Positions 33,126-41,755 of a stretch of 57,904 nt of DNA are shown here, piece after piece. Under the pieces are notes generated by a model. It was not told where the DNA came from. It was given only the letters and a program-made list of their open reading frames with translations, and did not search any database. Origin of the DNA: an uncultured Lachnospiraceae bacterium (GTDB lineage Bacteria; Bacillota; Clostridia; Lachnospirales; Lachnospiraceae); assembly GCA_937920345.1 (NCBI GenBank), contig CALGVA010000060.1, positions 1-57,904 of the forward strand, given 5' to 3'. Each line of letters begins with the position of its first letter. Positions within the stretch are counted from its first letter, which is position 1. Made by a program: the position numbers and the translations under genes.

Positions 33126-33648
33126 TATCTTCAATTATCCTTTGTATATTGCGGTATATCATTTTAATCTGTCTTTGATCATCAGTGACAGTCCAACCTG
33201 ATATAACGCTGATCAACAGTGAAATCATCTGGCTGAATAATTATAATATTTATTTTAACACTTATTTTCCGGATTATCAAAAAAACTAAACTATAATATA
33301 TCGCCAGGCTGCGTTCCATTGTGAGACATCGTGCAGCAAATGACACCGCGGATACAAGCACTAACATGGAGTTACCTTTAAACTCATGACTTGCACTTCT
33401 TATACAAAATATTAAAATAAGATTGTAAAATCCCGTATTTAAGCCATTGCAACCTGTGATTTACATGAAAAAACCGAAAAGCAACATGAAATTGATAGCG
33501 TTTACATTCATGTTTTTCTAATATATATTACAGTAACCGGCCGGTTGATACTAACAACTTACTATGCCGACTGTAAATACATGATGTGTTCCATTAAAGC
33601 GGCATGAAAAAATTAAAGAGCGTAAAACGCTTCGAAATGGAGGAAAAT
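33126..33648 (+). other. Intergenic region, no gene seen
   Basis: About 520 AT-rich bases between the Cys-rich gene and the XRE membrane regulator. I find no coding frame with a ribosome binding site. It holds a perfect 12-base palindrome AACCGGCCGGTT at 33535-33546, about 100 bases upstream of the regulator start, which could be an operator. Confidence 0.5.
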
Positions 33649-34578
33649 ATGAGTTTAGGGGAAAATCTGCAATACTTAAGAAAAAGAGACAACATCACAC
33701 AGGAACAACTTGCGGAAAAACTTGAAGTATCACGACAGTCCGTATCAAAATGGGAATCTGACGCCACTTATCCTGAAATGGAGAAACTGATTCAGCTCTG
33801 TCAGCTGTTTCATTGCACTATGGATGATCTCGTACAGGGAACAATTAAAGATATCCATATAGAAGATAAAGCAGAATATGATACACATATGAACCAGTTC
33901 AGTAAATTTGTATCTCTTAGTGTAGGATTAATCTTTCTTGGTATTTGTTCCATGTTTTTTATTTATGGATGCAATCAATTTATCGGAAAGGGAGAAGTTA
34001 TAAACGAAGATTTTTCTTCCATAATATTCTTCATTTTTCTGACAATCAGTGTGGCAATTTTAATTATAGCGGGAATACAGCATTCGGACTTTGCAAAGAA
34101 GCATCCCGTTCTTGATAATTTCTATACGCAGAAAGAAATCGACAAATTTGCTAAAAAGTTTTCGATCCTGATTGCTGCAGGCGTATCTTTCATTTTAATC
34201 GGAATTATCATTATCATGGGATTGGATGCTGCATATCCGCAGATAGATTATTATGAATATATAGAATCTTTAGAATCATCATTCTTTATGTTCTTTGTTA
34301 TGATCGGCGTAACAATTCTTGTTTATGCAGGTATACAGAAATCAAAATACAGTATAGATGAATACAATAAATCACATGATAAAAATTCAGATGAATATAA
34401 GAAATCAGAAAAAATAAGTCGTACCTGCGGATGTATCATGCTTATATGTTCTATTATTTACCTGCTTTTTGGATTCCTGGTAAACGGGTGGGGAATGCCA
34501 TATATTGTTATATTTGCGGTAGGAGGCATACTCTGTGCAATTGCATCCATTATTATTAATTCTAAAAATATTTCTTAA
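33649..34578 (+). CDS. XRE regulator with membrane domain (309 aa)
   Basis: N-terminal helix-turn-helix (residues about 5-60; GENLQYLRKRDNITQEQLAEKLEVSRQSVSKWESDATYPEMEKLIQLC) followed by DLVQGT and a charged linker, then five hydrophobic segments: LGLIFLGICSMFFIY (about 90-112), IFFIFLTISVAILIIAGI, KFSILIAAGVSFILIGIIII, SFFMFFVMIGVTILVYAGI and CGCIMLICSIIYLLFGF, plus a final one. Such membrane-tethered XRE proteins are common in Firmicutes and probably regulate transcription from the membrane. ATG 33649 has GGAGG six bases upstream; the frame starts earlier but without a site. Confidence 0.87.
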   Translation: MSLGENLQYLRKRDNITQEQLAEKLEVSRQSVSKWESDATYPEMEKLIQLCQLFHCTMDDLVQGTIKDIHIEDKAEYDTHMNQFSKFVSLSVGLIFLGICSMFFIYGCNQFIGKGEVINEDFSSIIFFIFLTISVAILIIAGIQHSDFAKKHPVLDNFYTQKEIDKFAKKFSILIAAGVSFILIGIIIIMGLDAAYPQIDYYEYIESLESSFFMFFVMIGVTILVYAGIQKSKYSIDEYNKSHDKNSDEYKKSEKISRTCGCIMLICSIIYLLFGFLVNGWGMPYIVIFAVGGILCAIASIIINSKNIS

Positions 34579-35009
34579 TACTGTTCGTGTATCAAAGGTA
34601 TTATTTACAATCACCGCTCTCTATCTGTCACTTAGACATGAAGTTATACTTAGCGCTATAATCTGGTGCTGTAGTATAACTTCATGTCTTATCATATTTA
34701 GACTTTCCGGAATATTGCACAATACAAAATCTTGTTTTTTTGTTTGTAATATTTTTTACTATACCCCATATATAGAATAAAAAATATGATAAATGTTATT
34801 TCGTTTATTATATTTCTACATTGTATTCTAAAAATTATTTTGTAATGCTACCAATTTTGTGATATATCTGTTTTAAAGAAATGATTTCATATTAATTTTG
34901 ACATCTGTTAATCTATGGAGTTATACTCCGTCACTTTTTCCGGCAGGAAATAATGTTTTACTCTTACACAAAATGCCGGGAAAGTCATTTATGAAAGGAA
35001 AACACGTCT
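34579..35009 (+). other. Intergenic region with a 17-bp inverted repeat
   Basis: 431 bases, AT-rich, between the membrane regulator and the nuclease gene. No coding frame is supported. The first part contains the perfect inverted repeat listed at 34634-34689. Confidence 0.55.
34634..34689 (+). repeat. Perfect 17-bp inverted repeat
   Basis: Arms AGACATGAAGTTATACT (34634-34650) and AGTATAACTTCATGTCT (34673-34689), loop 22 bases. No T-run follows, so it is not a classic terminator. It may be the end pair of a small mobile element remnant or a regulatory stem. Confidence 0.8.
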
Positions 35010-35930
35010 ATGAAAGAAACAAATTGTGAAAACTTTACCGGTTTACAGGATATCCACGGAAAAATCCTTTATGGAATGACAAATGATTATATGTTCCGTG
35101 CGGTTTTGCAATCGAACAACAAAGTATTGCGTGGATTAATCTGTTCTCTGTTTCACCTTGCGGAATCAGAAGTAACATCTGTGGAAATCACTAATCCTAT
35201 TATCCTTGGGGATTCCATTAAAGATAAGGAATTTCGTTTAGATATTAATGTAATTCTGAATAATCATACCCTAATCAATCTGGAGATGCAGATTGCAAAC
35301 AAGTTAAATTGGAAAAACCGCTCGGTTATGTATCTGTGCCGCTCCTTTGATCAGTTAAATCACGGTCAGAACTATCCGGACGCAAAACCTGCCGTACATA
35401 TCAGTTTTCTGAATTATACTCTATTTGCAGAGCGGCCTGAATTTTATGCTTCTCATAAACTGATAAACGTTAAAAATCATCAAAAATATAGTGACAGTAT
35501 TACATTAAATGTGATAGACTTATCCCATATAGATCTGGCAACTGATGAAGATAAAAAATTTCAAATTGACAAATGGGCAATGCTGTTTAAGGCCACTACT
35601 TGGGAGGAAATCAAAATGCTGGCAACAGAAAATGAATATCTGCAGGAAGCATCTGAAACTATCTTCCGCATGAGCGCAGATGATCTGGTTCGCAAAAGAT
35701 GCCGTGACCGCGAGGAGTACTATCAGGATTTACAAAATTATGAACGTAAAATAGAACAGGATCGTATTGAACATGAGCAGGATATTCAGAACTATGAACG
35801 TAAAATAGAACAGGACCGCATTGAGCACGAACAGGATATCCAGAACTATGAACAGACACTTGCAGAAAAAGATGCCGAAATTCAACGATTGTTTGCGGAA
35901 ATTGAAACCCTGAAAAAACAGAAAAAATAA
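35010..35930 (+). CDS. Rpn/PD-(D/E)XK transposase-like nuclease (306 aa)
   Basis: A member of the PD-(D/E)XK nuclease family transposase/Rpn group. The nuclease domain is at about residues 15-230: YGMTNDYMFRAVLQSNNKVLRGL at the start, the catalytic D...ExQ set in EFRLDINVILNNHTLINLEMQ (about 78-98) and the later NRSVMYLCRSFDQLNHGQNYPDAKPAVHI. Relatives promote recombination or are suspected transposases. The C-terminal part (about 235-300) is a charged coiled coil made of an 18-residue unit NYERKIEQDRIEHEQDIQ repeated twice plus a partial third. ATG has AAAGGA nine bases upstream. Members differ in repeat number between strains, so this could be variable. Confidence 0.85.
   Translation: MKETNCENFTGLQDIHGKILYGMTNDYMFRAVLQSNNKVLRGLICSLFHLAESEVTSVEITNPIILGDSIKDKEFRLDINVILNNHTLINLEMQIANKLNWKNRSVMYLCRSFDQLNHGQNYPDAKPAVHISFLNYTLFAERPEFYASHKLINVKNHQKYSDSITLNVIDLSHIDLATDEDKKFQIDKWAMLFKATTWEEIKMLATENEYLQEASETIFRMSADDLVRKRCRDREEYYQDLQNYERKIEQDRIEHEQDIQNYERKIEQDRIEHEQDIQNYEQTLAEKDAEIQRLFAEIETLKKQKK
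35733..35855 (+). repeat. 54-bp in-frame tandem repeat in the nuclease gene
   Basis: Units at 35733-35786 and 35787-35840, plus the first 15 bases of a third at 35841-35855, encode the coiled-coil unit starting QNYERKIEQ. The two units differ by a few silent or near-silent changes, so the copy number can change by slippage without shifting frame. Confidence 0.85.
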
Positions 35931-35934
35931 GGGT

Positions 35935-36792
35935 CTAATCTATAAATTTACGATACGCCGCTTCCCAATATTTCTCGGGAATATCAGGCCATGTCACACT
36001 CCCCTCTGCTTCTTGACATAATTTCATGGCAAGCTGTAGACAGGGAGATGTGTAATCATCCCCGGTAGATAGCGCATGAAGATTTAATTTAGGCCAGTAA
36101 AATGCTTTTTCCATAATACCGGAAGTTTTAAATTCTTCTTTCACAGCTTCCACATTATAATCCAGTTGAAAAAGTTCTTCTTTCCATCCCTGATCAGATC
36201 CATGCAATATCATGTATTGCGTTCTGCCATTATGATACCAGGGTATTCCCACTGACCCCGGATGAATTAACTTTTTGTTGCCAAGCTGTATGATTTCCTG
36301 TGTGTGAGTATGCCCTGCAATCAATAAATCCACATCCAGATTTGACATCATTCTATTCAGATTTTCATTTTCGGATGTTAACAATTCTTTAGAAGACATC
36401 AGCGAACCATGGCAATAACGAAAAGACGGATATCCGCTCTTTCTATAGATTCCCTGAATATCCATACTTTCATAAAAACACAGATCTTTATCTGTGAGAT
36501 TTTCATAAGTGTAGAGTAAATTACCGCTTGCGGAGGAATAGGTCCATCTTTCTTCCGGATGATCTCTGTGATTTAACATGTAATCTTCCCTGTTTCCTCT
36601 AATAAAATGACATTGGTAATTTTCTTTCATTTCATATATTACTTTCATTGTCCGCTGCGGATAAGGACAGTCACTGACATAGTCACCAAGAAATATAAAT
36701 TCATCCACATTTCTGTCAAGTGCATGACGAATGCAGGTTTCCAACGCAATATGATTACTATGAATATCTCCTATAACAGCTAATTTTAACAT
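35935..36792 (-). CDS. Metallophosphoesterase, calcineurin-like (285 aa)
   Basis: A binuclear metal phosphoesterase. MLKLAVIGDIHSNHIALE contains the first metal ligands (D-x-H), FIFLGDYVSD the next Asp, GNRED the GNHE-like box with R for H, and LLIAGHTHTQ the GHTH metal site near the middle; LIHPGSVGIP is the family's final loop (MPE type of the YfcE/ApaH branch). The substrate could be a phosphodiester or nucleotide. The downstream half is not conserved with known enzymes. The start at 36792 is chosen because similarity begins there; ATG 36804 is in frame. GGAAAGG lies just before. Confidence 0.83.
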   Translation of the reverse strand: MLKLAVIGDIHSNHIALETCIRHALDRNVDEFIFLGDYVSDCPYPQRTMKVIYEMKENYQCHFIRGNREDYMLNHRDHPEERWTYSSASGNLLYTYENLTDKDLCFYESMDIQGIYRKSGYPSFRYCHGSLMSSKELLTSENENLNRMMSNLDVDLLIAGHTHTQEIIQLGNKKLIHPGSVGIPWYHNGRTQYMILHGSDQGWKEELFQLDYNVEAVKEEFKTSGIMEKAFYWPKLNLHALSTGDDYTSPCLQLAMKLCQEAEGSVTWPDIPEKYWEAAYRKFID

Positions 36793-36816
36793 ATTAATAA
36801 CCATGCCTTTCCGTAG

Positions 36817-36856
36817 CCTGCGAATTTGAGCCGCAGGTACAAATTTACGTGTAAAA
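36817..36856 (-). repeat. Dispersed palindromic repeat, partial copy
   Basis: Between gyrA and the metallophosphoesterase. The minus strand reads ACACGTAAATTTGTACCTGC..., which resembles the ACACGCAAATTTGTG part of the element before mnmG. Inner arms CCTGCG / CGCAGG (36817-36822 and 36832-36837). Confidence 0.5.
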
Positions 36857-36902
36857 AATTTATAAAAGACTCCGAAAAGTATTTGTAAACCTTCCGGAGC
36901 CC
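36857..36902 (-). terminator. Terminator of gyrA
   Basis: On the minus strand, GGCTCCGGAAGG pairs with CTTTTCGGAGTC, followed by TTTTATAAATTTTTT. It lies 20 bases after the gyrA stop codon. Confidence 0.75.
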
Positions 36903-36920
36903 TTTACTATAACTTATTAA

Positions 36921-39494
36921 TTATTCAAAATCTGTATCTTCTGTCGGAAGAGTCACTTCCTCATCAGAATCCTCCGGTATATTATACTTCTCTTCTTCCG
37001 GTATTTCTTCCATGGCATCCTCAATATTCTCAAATTCCTGATTACCGTCGCTCAATTTTTCCCGTACTTTAGCGATTCTGGCAACTTTTACGTTATCGTC
37101 CAGATTAATCATCTTAACGCCGGAAGTAATTCTGCCGAGCGTGGAAATATCATCCATACGAAGCTGTATGATAATACCTTCGGTCGTAATCATCATGATC
37201 TCATGATCATCATTTACTGCTTTCACACCGACTACATCACCTGTTTTTTCAGTGATCTTATAGCATTTTACACCTTTGCCGCCTCGTTTCTGTACCGTAA
37301 ACTCTTCCAGATAAGTGCGCTTACCCATACCGTTTTCTGATACAATCAGAAGAGAATCACCCTGATGGTCTAACTGCATACCAACAATCTCATCTCCATC
37401 TGACAGATTCATGCCGATTACACCCATAGATGATCTTCCGGTATGGCGCACATCTGTCTCTTTGAAACGTATACACATACCCAGTTTTGTAATCAGGAAG
37501 ATCTCCGTTTCTTTCGAAGTTGTTTTCACTTCAATCAATTCATCATCTTCCCGCAGATTGATTGCTGCAAGTCCGTTTTTTCTGACATTACTGAATTCCA
37601 TTACGGAAGTTTTCTTTACAATACCGCGTTTTGTCACCATAAAAAGATTCTTGTTTTCTTCATATGCTTTGATCGGAATCATAGCGGATATTTTTTCACC
37701 CGGATTAAGCTGTAAAATATTTACAATCGCAATTCCTCTGGAAGTACGGCTGGATTCCGGAATCTCATAAGCCTTCAAACGATATACACGACCTAAATTC
37801 GTAAAGAACATCAGATAATGATGTGTCGTCGTCATCAGAAGATCTTCAATATAATCTTCTTCAATCGTCTGCATCCCCTTGATTCCTTTACCGCCACGGT
37901 TCTGTGCCTTGAAATTATCCACCGTCATACGTTTCACATAACCGAGACTGGTCATGGCAATTACCGTATTTTCTTTCGGAATCAAATCTTCCATGTTGAT
38001 ATCATAGACATCGAAACCGATCTGGCTTCTTCTATCATCACCGTATTTCTCGGCTGTGATGAGCATTTCTTCTTTAATTACACCAAGAAGCAGTTTTTCA
38101 TCTGCAAGAATTGCTTTTAATTCCGCAATTTTAGCCAGTAACTCCTTATGTTCATTCTCCAGTTTCTCTCTTTCCAATCCTGTTAGAGCACGCAGACGCA
38201 TGTCTACGATCGCCTGTGCCTGTATATCAGAAAGTTCAAACCGTTCAATCAATCTTTCTTTTGCAATCTGTGTTGTCTGACTGCTTCTGATGATCTGAAT
38301 CACTTCATCAATATGATCTAATGCAATCAGTAATCCCTGTAAAATATGATCTCTCTCTTCCGCTTTATTCAGATCATATCTGGTTCTTCTCGTTACCACA
38401 TCTTCCTGATGCTTCAGATAATGAGTCAGCATATCAAGAAGATTCATCACTTTAGGTTCATTATTGACAAGAGCAAGCATAATCACACCGAAGGAATCCT
38501 GCAGCTGTGTATGCTTATATAATTGATTTAAAATCACATTGGCATTGGCATCCTTGCGAAGTTCTATGACGATTCGCATACCTTCACGGTTTGTCTCATC
38601 CCGCAGATCTGTAATACCGTCTATTTTCTTTAATTTTACCAGATCGGCAATTTTAAGAATCAGATTTGCCTTATTTACCATATAGGGAAGTTCTGTTACA
38701 ATAATACGGCTCTTACCGTTAGGCATTGTCTCAATATCCGTCACGGCACGCACTCTTACCTTACCTCTCCCGGTACGATAGGCTTCTTCTGCCCCTCTTG
38801 TTCCCAGAATAATACCACCGGTAGGAAAATCAGGGGCTTTTACGACACTTAATATTTCTTCAATATCTGTCTGTCTGTCTTCGTTGACTCTGTTATCGAT
38901 AATTCTGACAACGGCATTCACCACCTCACGCAGATTATGAGGCGGTATATTTGTAGCCATTCCGACCGCAATACCGGAAGTACCATTGACAAGCAGATTC
39001 GGATACCGGCTTGGAAGTACGATAGGTTCCTTCTCCGTATCGTCAAAGTTCGGTACAAAATCTACGGTGTCTTTATTGATATCTGCAAGAAGTTCCATGG
39101 AAATCTTGCTCAGTCTTGCCTCAGTATAACGCATGGCAGCGGCACCGTCACCGTCCACGGAACCAAAATTACCATGACCGTCTACAAGCGGATAACGAGT
39201 AGACCATTCCTGCGCCATATTAACAAGAGCACCGTATATAGAACTGTCTCCGTGAGGGTGGTATTTACCCATCGTATCACCGACGATACGCGCGCTCTTT
39301 CTATGCGGTTTGTCCGGACCATTATTCAATTCAATCATGGAATACAGAACTCTGCGCTGTACAGGTTTTAAACCATCTCTTACATCGGGAAGCGCACGGG
39401 CAGCAATAACGCTCATGGCATAATCAATATAAGAATCTTCCATCTTTTTCTTAAGGTCTACATCCTCAATTTTATCAAAAATCTGATCATCCAT
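36921..39494 (-). CDS. gyrA: DNA gyrase subunit A (857 aa)
   Basis: Breakage-reunion subunit of DNA gyrase, which introduces negative supercoils. MDDQIFDKIEDVDLKKKMEDSYIDYAMSVIAARALPDVRDGLKPVQRR is the typical start; the catalytic Tyr lies in AAAMRYTEARL (about residue 123). The quinolone region reads HPHGDSSIYG: S84 matches E. coli S83, and Gly88 stands where E. coli has D87. C-terminal beta-pinwheel repeats follow from about 500 (e.g. QNRGGKGIKGM, the GyrA box), ending in an acidic tail. Length is normal. ATG 39494 is chosen from similarity, although the only AAAGG is 14 bases upstream. Downstream of gyrB by about 105 bases. Confidence 0.97.
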   Translation of the reverse strand: MDDQIFDKIEDVDLKKKMEDSYIDYAMSVIAARALPDVRDGLKPVQRRVLYSMIELNNGPDKPHRKSARIVGDTMGKYHPHGDSSIYGALVNMAQEWSTRYPLVDGHGNFGSVDGDGAAAMRYTEARLSKISMELLADINKDTVDFVPNFDDTEKEPIVLPSRYPNLLVNGTSGIAVGMATNIPPHNLREVVNAVVRIIDNRVNEDRQTDIEEILSVVKAPDFPTGGIILGTRGAEEAYRTGRGKVRVRAVTDIETMPNGKSRIIVTELPYMVNKANLILKIADLVKLKKIDGITDLRDETNREGMRIVIELRKDANANVILNQLYKHTQLQDSFGVIMLALVNNEPKVMNLLDMLTHYLKHQEDVVTRRTRYDLNKAEERDHILQGLLIALDHIDEVIQIIRSSQTTQIAKERLIERFELSDIQAQAIVDMRLRALTGLEREKLENEHKELLAKIAELKAILADEKLLLGVIKEEMLITAEKYGDDRRSQIGFDVYDINMEDLIPKENTVIAMTSLGYVKRMTVDNFKAQNRGGKGIKGMQTIEEDYIEDLLMTTTHHYLMFFTNLGRVYRLKAYEIPESSRTSRGIAIVNILQLNPGEKISAMIPIKAYEENKNLFMVTKRGIVKKTSVMEFSNVRKNGLAAINLREDDELIEVKTTSKETEIFLITKLGMCIRFKETDVRHTGRSSMGVIGMNLSDGDEIVGMQLDHQGDSLLIVSENGMGKRTYLEEFTVQKRGGKGVKCYKITEKTGDVVGVKAVNDDHEIMMITTEGIIIQLRMDDISTLGRITSGVKMINLDDNVKVARIAKVREKLSDGNQEFENIEDAMEEIPEEEKYNIPEDSDEEVTLPTEDTDFE

Positions 39495-39598
39495 TCCGTA
39501 ACCATGTACCTTTCTTTTAATCATACATAATTTAACATACAATGCTCATTCGTAAAATCATAGATTTTACTCATGGTTAGACTTCGCCCTATTACTCA

Positions 39599-41521
39599 TT
39601 AAATATCCAGGTTTTTCACAAACTTCGCATTCTCTTCTATAAAAATTCGACGCGGTTCTACTTTATCGCCCATCAGTGTGTTAAAAGTCAGATCAACTTC
39701 CGATTCTTCTTCTTCATTGATATTTACACGAAGAAGAATACGTTTTTCAGGGTCCATGGTCGTTTCCCATAATTGATCGGCATCCATCTCACCCAGTCCT
39801 TTATAACGCTGTATCTTATTATTCTGATCACGACCGACTTCTGCAAGAATTTTATCTAATTCTTCATCGCTGTACGCGTACCATACCTGTCTGTTTTTCT
39901 CAAGCTTATACAGAGGAGGCTTCGCAAGATATACATGCCCCTGCTTAATCAACTCCGGCATAAAGCGATAGATAAACGTAAGCATAAGCGTAGCAATATG
40001 TGCGCCGTCTACATCGGCATCCGTCATGATAATAATCTTATCATAACGGAGCTTACTGATATCGAAATCCTCATGAATCCCTGTTCCAAATGCTGTAATC
40101 ATAGCTTTAATCTCAGCATTGGCGTAGATTTTATCAAGTCTTGCCTTTTCTACATTCAGAATCTTACCACGAAGCGGAAGGATTGCCTGCGTTGCACGGC
40201 TTCTGGCAGTTTTGGCGGAACCGCCCGCAGAGTCACCCTCAACGATATAGATCTCACAGTTCTTGGGATCTTTATCAGAACAATCAGCGAGTTTACCCGG
40301 AAGAGCGCTTCCTTCAAGCGCTGTCTTACGACGTGTCAGATCTCTCGCTTTTCTTGCAGCTTCCCTCGCACGCTGTGCCAGAATCGACTTCTCACATATC
40401 GTCTTAGCCACTGCAGGATTCTGCTCTAAGAAATAAGTAAGCTGTTCACTCACAATATTATCAACAGCGCCTCTCGCCTCGGAATTACCGAGTTTTTGCT
40501 TCGTTTGTCCTTCAAACTGAGGATCTTCTATTTTAACGCTGATAATAGCAGTTAATCCCTCTCTGATATCTTCGCCGGAGAGGTTTGCTTCGTTGTCTTT
40601 TAACAATTTATTATTACGCGCATAATCATTAAACGTTTTTGTAAGTGCATTTCTGAAACCTACCAGATGCGTACCGCCTTCCGGTGTATTAATATTATTT
40701 ACAAAAGTATACACGCTTTCATTATAGGAATCATTATGCTGCAGCGCTACTTCCACATAAACGCCGTTTTTCGTACCTTCAAAATACATTACATCATTAT
40801 AAAGAGATTCTTTGCTTTTGTTCAGATATGTAACAAATTCTTTGATACCACCCTCATAATGAAATTCCTTCTTCTGCTCTTTATCTTCTCTTGCATCGAT
40901 CAGAACAATTTTAAGACCTTTCGTAAGAAAAGCAGTCTCACGAAGTCTTGTTTTTAATGTATCATAATCATATACAGTCTCTTCAAAAATAGTAGAATCC
41001 GGTTTAAAATGTACTTTTGTTCCTGTTTTGCCTTCCTCACAATCTCCGATCACTTTTAACGGATAACATACATGTCCTCTTTCATAGCGTTGTTTATAGA
41101 CTTTGCCCTCAGAGCAGATTTCTACCTCCAGCCAGTCTGAAAGTGCATTCACGACAGAAGCTCCCACGCCATGTAATCCGCCGGATACCTTATATCCTCC
41201 GCCGCCAAATTTACCACCGGCGTGCAAAATCGTAAATACTACTTCTACTGCGGGAATACCCGCTTTTTGATTGATTCCGACAGGAATGCCTCGTCCGTTA
41301 TCTTCTACGGTAACAGAATTATCCTGGTTAATGGTCACATAAATTGTATCACAAATACCCGCAAGCGCTTCATCCACGGAATTATCTACAATCTCATATA
41401 CAAGATGATGAAGACCTCTCAGAGAAGTGCTTCCGATATACATTCCGGGTCTTTTTCTGACTGCTTCAAGACCTTCCAGAATCTGTATTTGATCTGCACC
41501 ATATTCATTAGCGTTAGCCAT
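39599..41521 (-). CDS. gyrB: DNA gyrase subunit B (640 aa)
   Basis: ATPase subunit of DNA gyrase. The GHKL ATPase domain covers about 1-220 (EGLEAVRKRPGMYIGSTSLRGLHHLVYEIVDNSVDEALAG; GGLHGVGASVVNALS), the transducer about 220-390, and the TOPRIM domain about 420-540 (EIYIVEGDSAGGSAK with the catalytic Glu; DADVDGAHI). The C-terminal end LRVNINEEEESEVDLTFNTLMGDKVEPRRIFIEENA is normal. The protein has the length of Gram-positive GyrB. AAAGG and GGTG lie before ATG 41521. Part of the recF-gyrB-gyrA series, with 230 bases including a large inverted repeat between recF and gyrB. Confidence 0.98.
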   Translation of the reverse strand: MANANEYGADQIQILEGLEAVRKRPGMYIGSTSLRGLHHLVYEIVDNSVDEALAGICDTIYVTINQDNSVTVEDNGRGIPVGINQKAGIPAVEVVFTILHAGGKFGGGGYKVSGGLHGVGASVVNALSDWLEVEICSEGKVYKQRYERGHVCYPLKVIGDCEEGKTGTKVHFKPDSTIFEETVYDYDTLKTRLRETAFLTKGLKIVLIDAREDKEQKKEFHYEGGIKEFVTYLNKSKESLYNDVMYFEGTKNGVYVEVALQHNDSYNESVYTFVNNINTPEGGTHLVGFRNALTKTFNDYARNNKLLKDNEANLSGEDIREGLTAIISVKIEDPQFEGQTKQKLGNSEARGAVDNIVSEQLTYFLEQNPAVAKTICEKSILAQRAREAARKARDLTRRKTALEGSALPGKLADCSDKDPKNCEIYIVEGDSAGGSAKTARSRATQAILPLRGKILNVEKARLDKIYANAEIKAMITAFGTGIHEDFDISKLRYDKIIIMTDADVDGAHIATLMLTFIYRFMPELIKQGHVYLAKPPLYKLEKNRQVWYAYSDEELDKILAEVGRDQNNKIQRYKGLGEMDADQLWETTMDPEKRILLRVNINEEEESEVDLTFNTLMGDKVEPRRIFIEENAKFVKNLDI

Positions 41522-41615
41522 TATTCACCATGCCTTTCTAAAATAAACTGTATCTTTTTCATATATATTTTACAGTTTATACCCTGCATTTCTATGATTC
41601 ATGATCTGTTATCTT

Positions 41616-41755
41616 GTAACAGTTCAGCCTTCGGCTTCACTGTCACTCCTGATGCACACAAAATACTCCAAAGTCGCATTTTGGCGCTTTCACAACTCAT
41701 AAAATCGCATACAGAGCGATTTTACTCGCGGAATAGTGCAAGGCTGAACTGTTAC
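41616..41755. repeat. Long-loop inverted repeat between recF and gyrB
   Basis: Arms GTAACAGTTCAGCCTT (41616-41631) and AAGGCTGAACTGTTAC (41740-41755) are perfect 16-bp complements, enclosing 108 bases. The right arm overlaps the recF stop codon (41752-41754). Similar sequence (GTAACAG ... AGGCTGAAATGTTAC) occurs at 52914-52949 between mnmG and rsmG, so it belongs to a small repeated family. Confidence 0.7.

Noticed and set aside
33182..33367. Short minus-strand frame in the gap before the XRE membrane regulator
   Set aside because: No ribosome binding site and no recognisable protein features.
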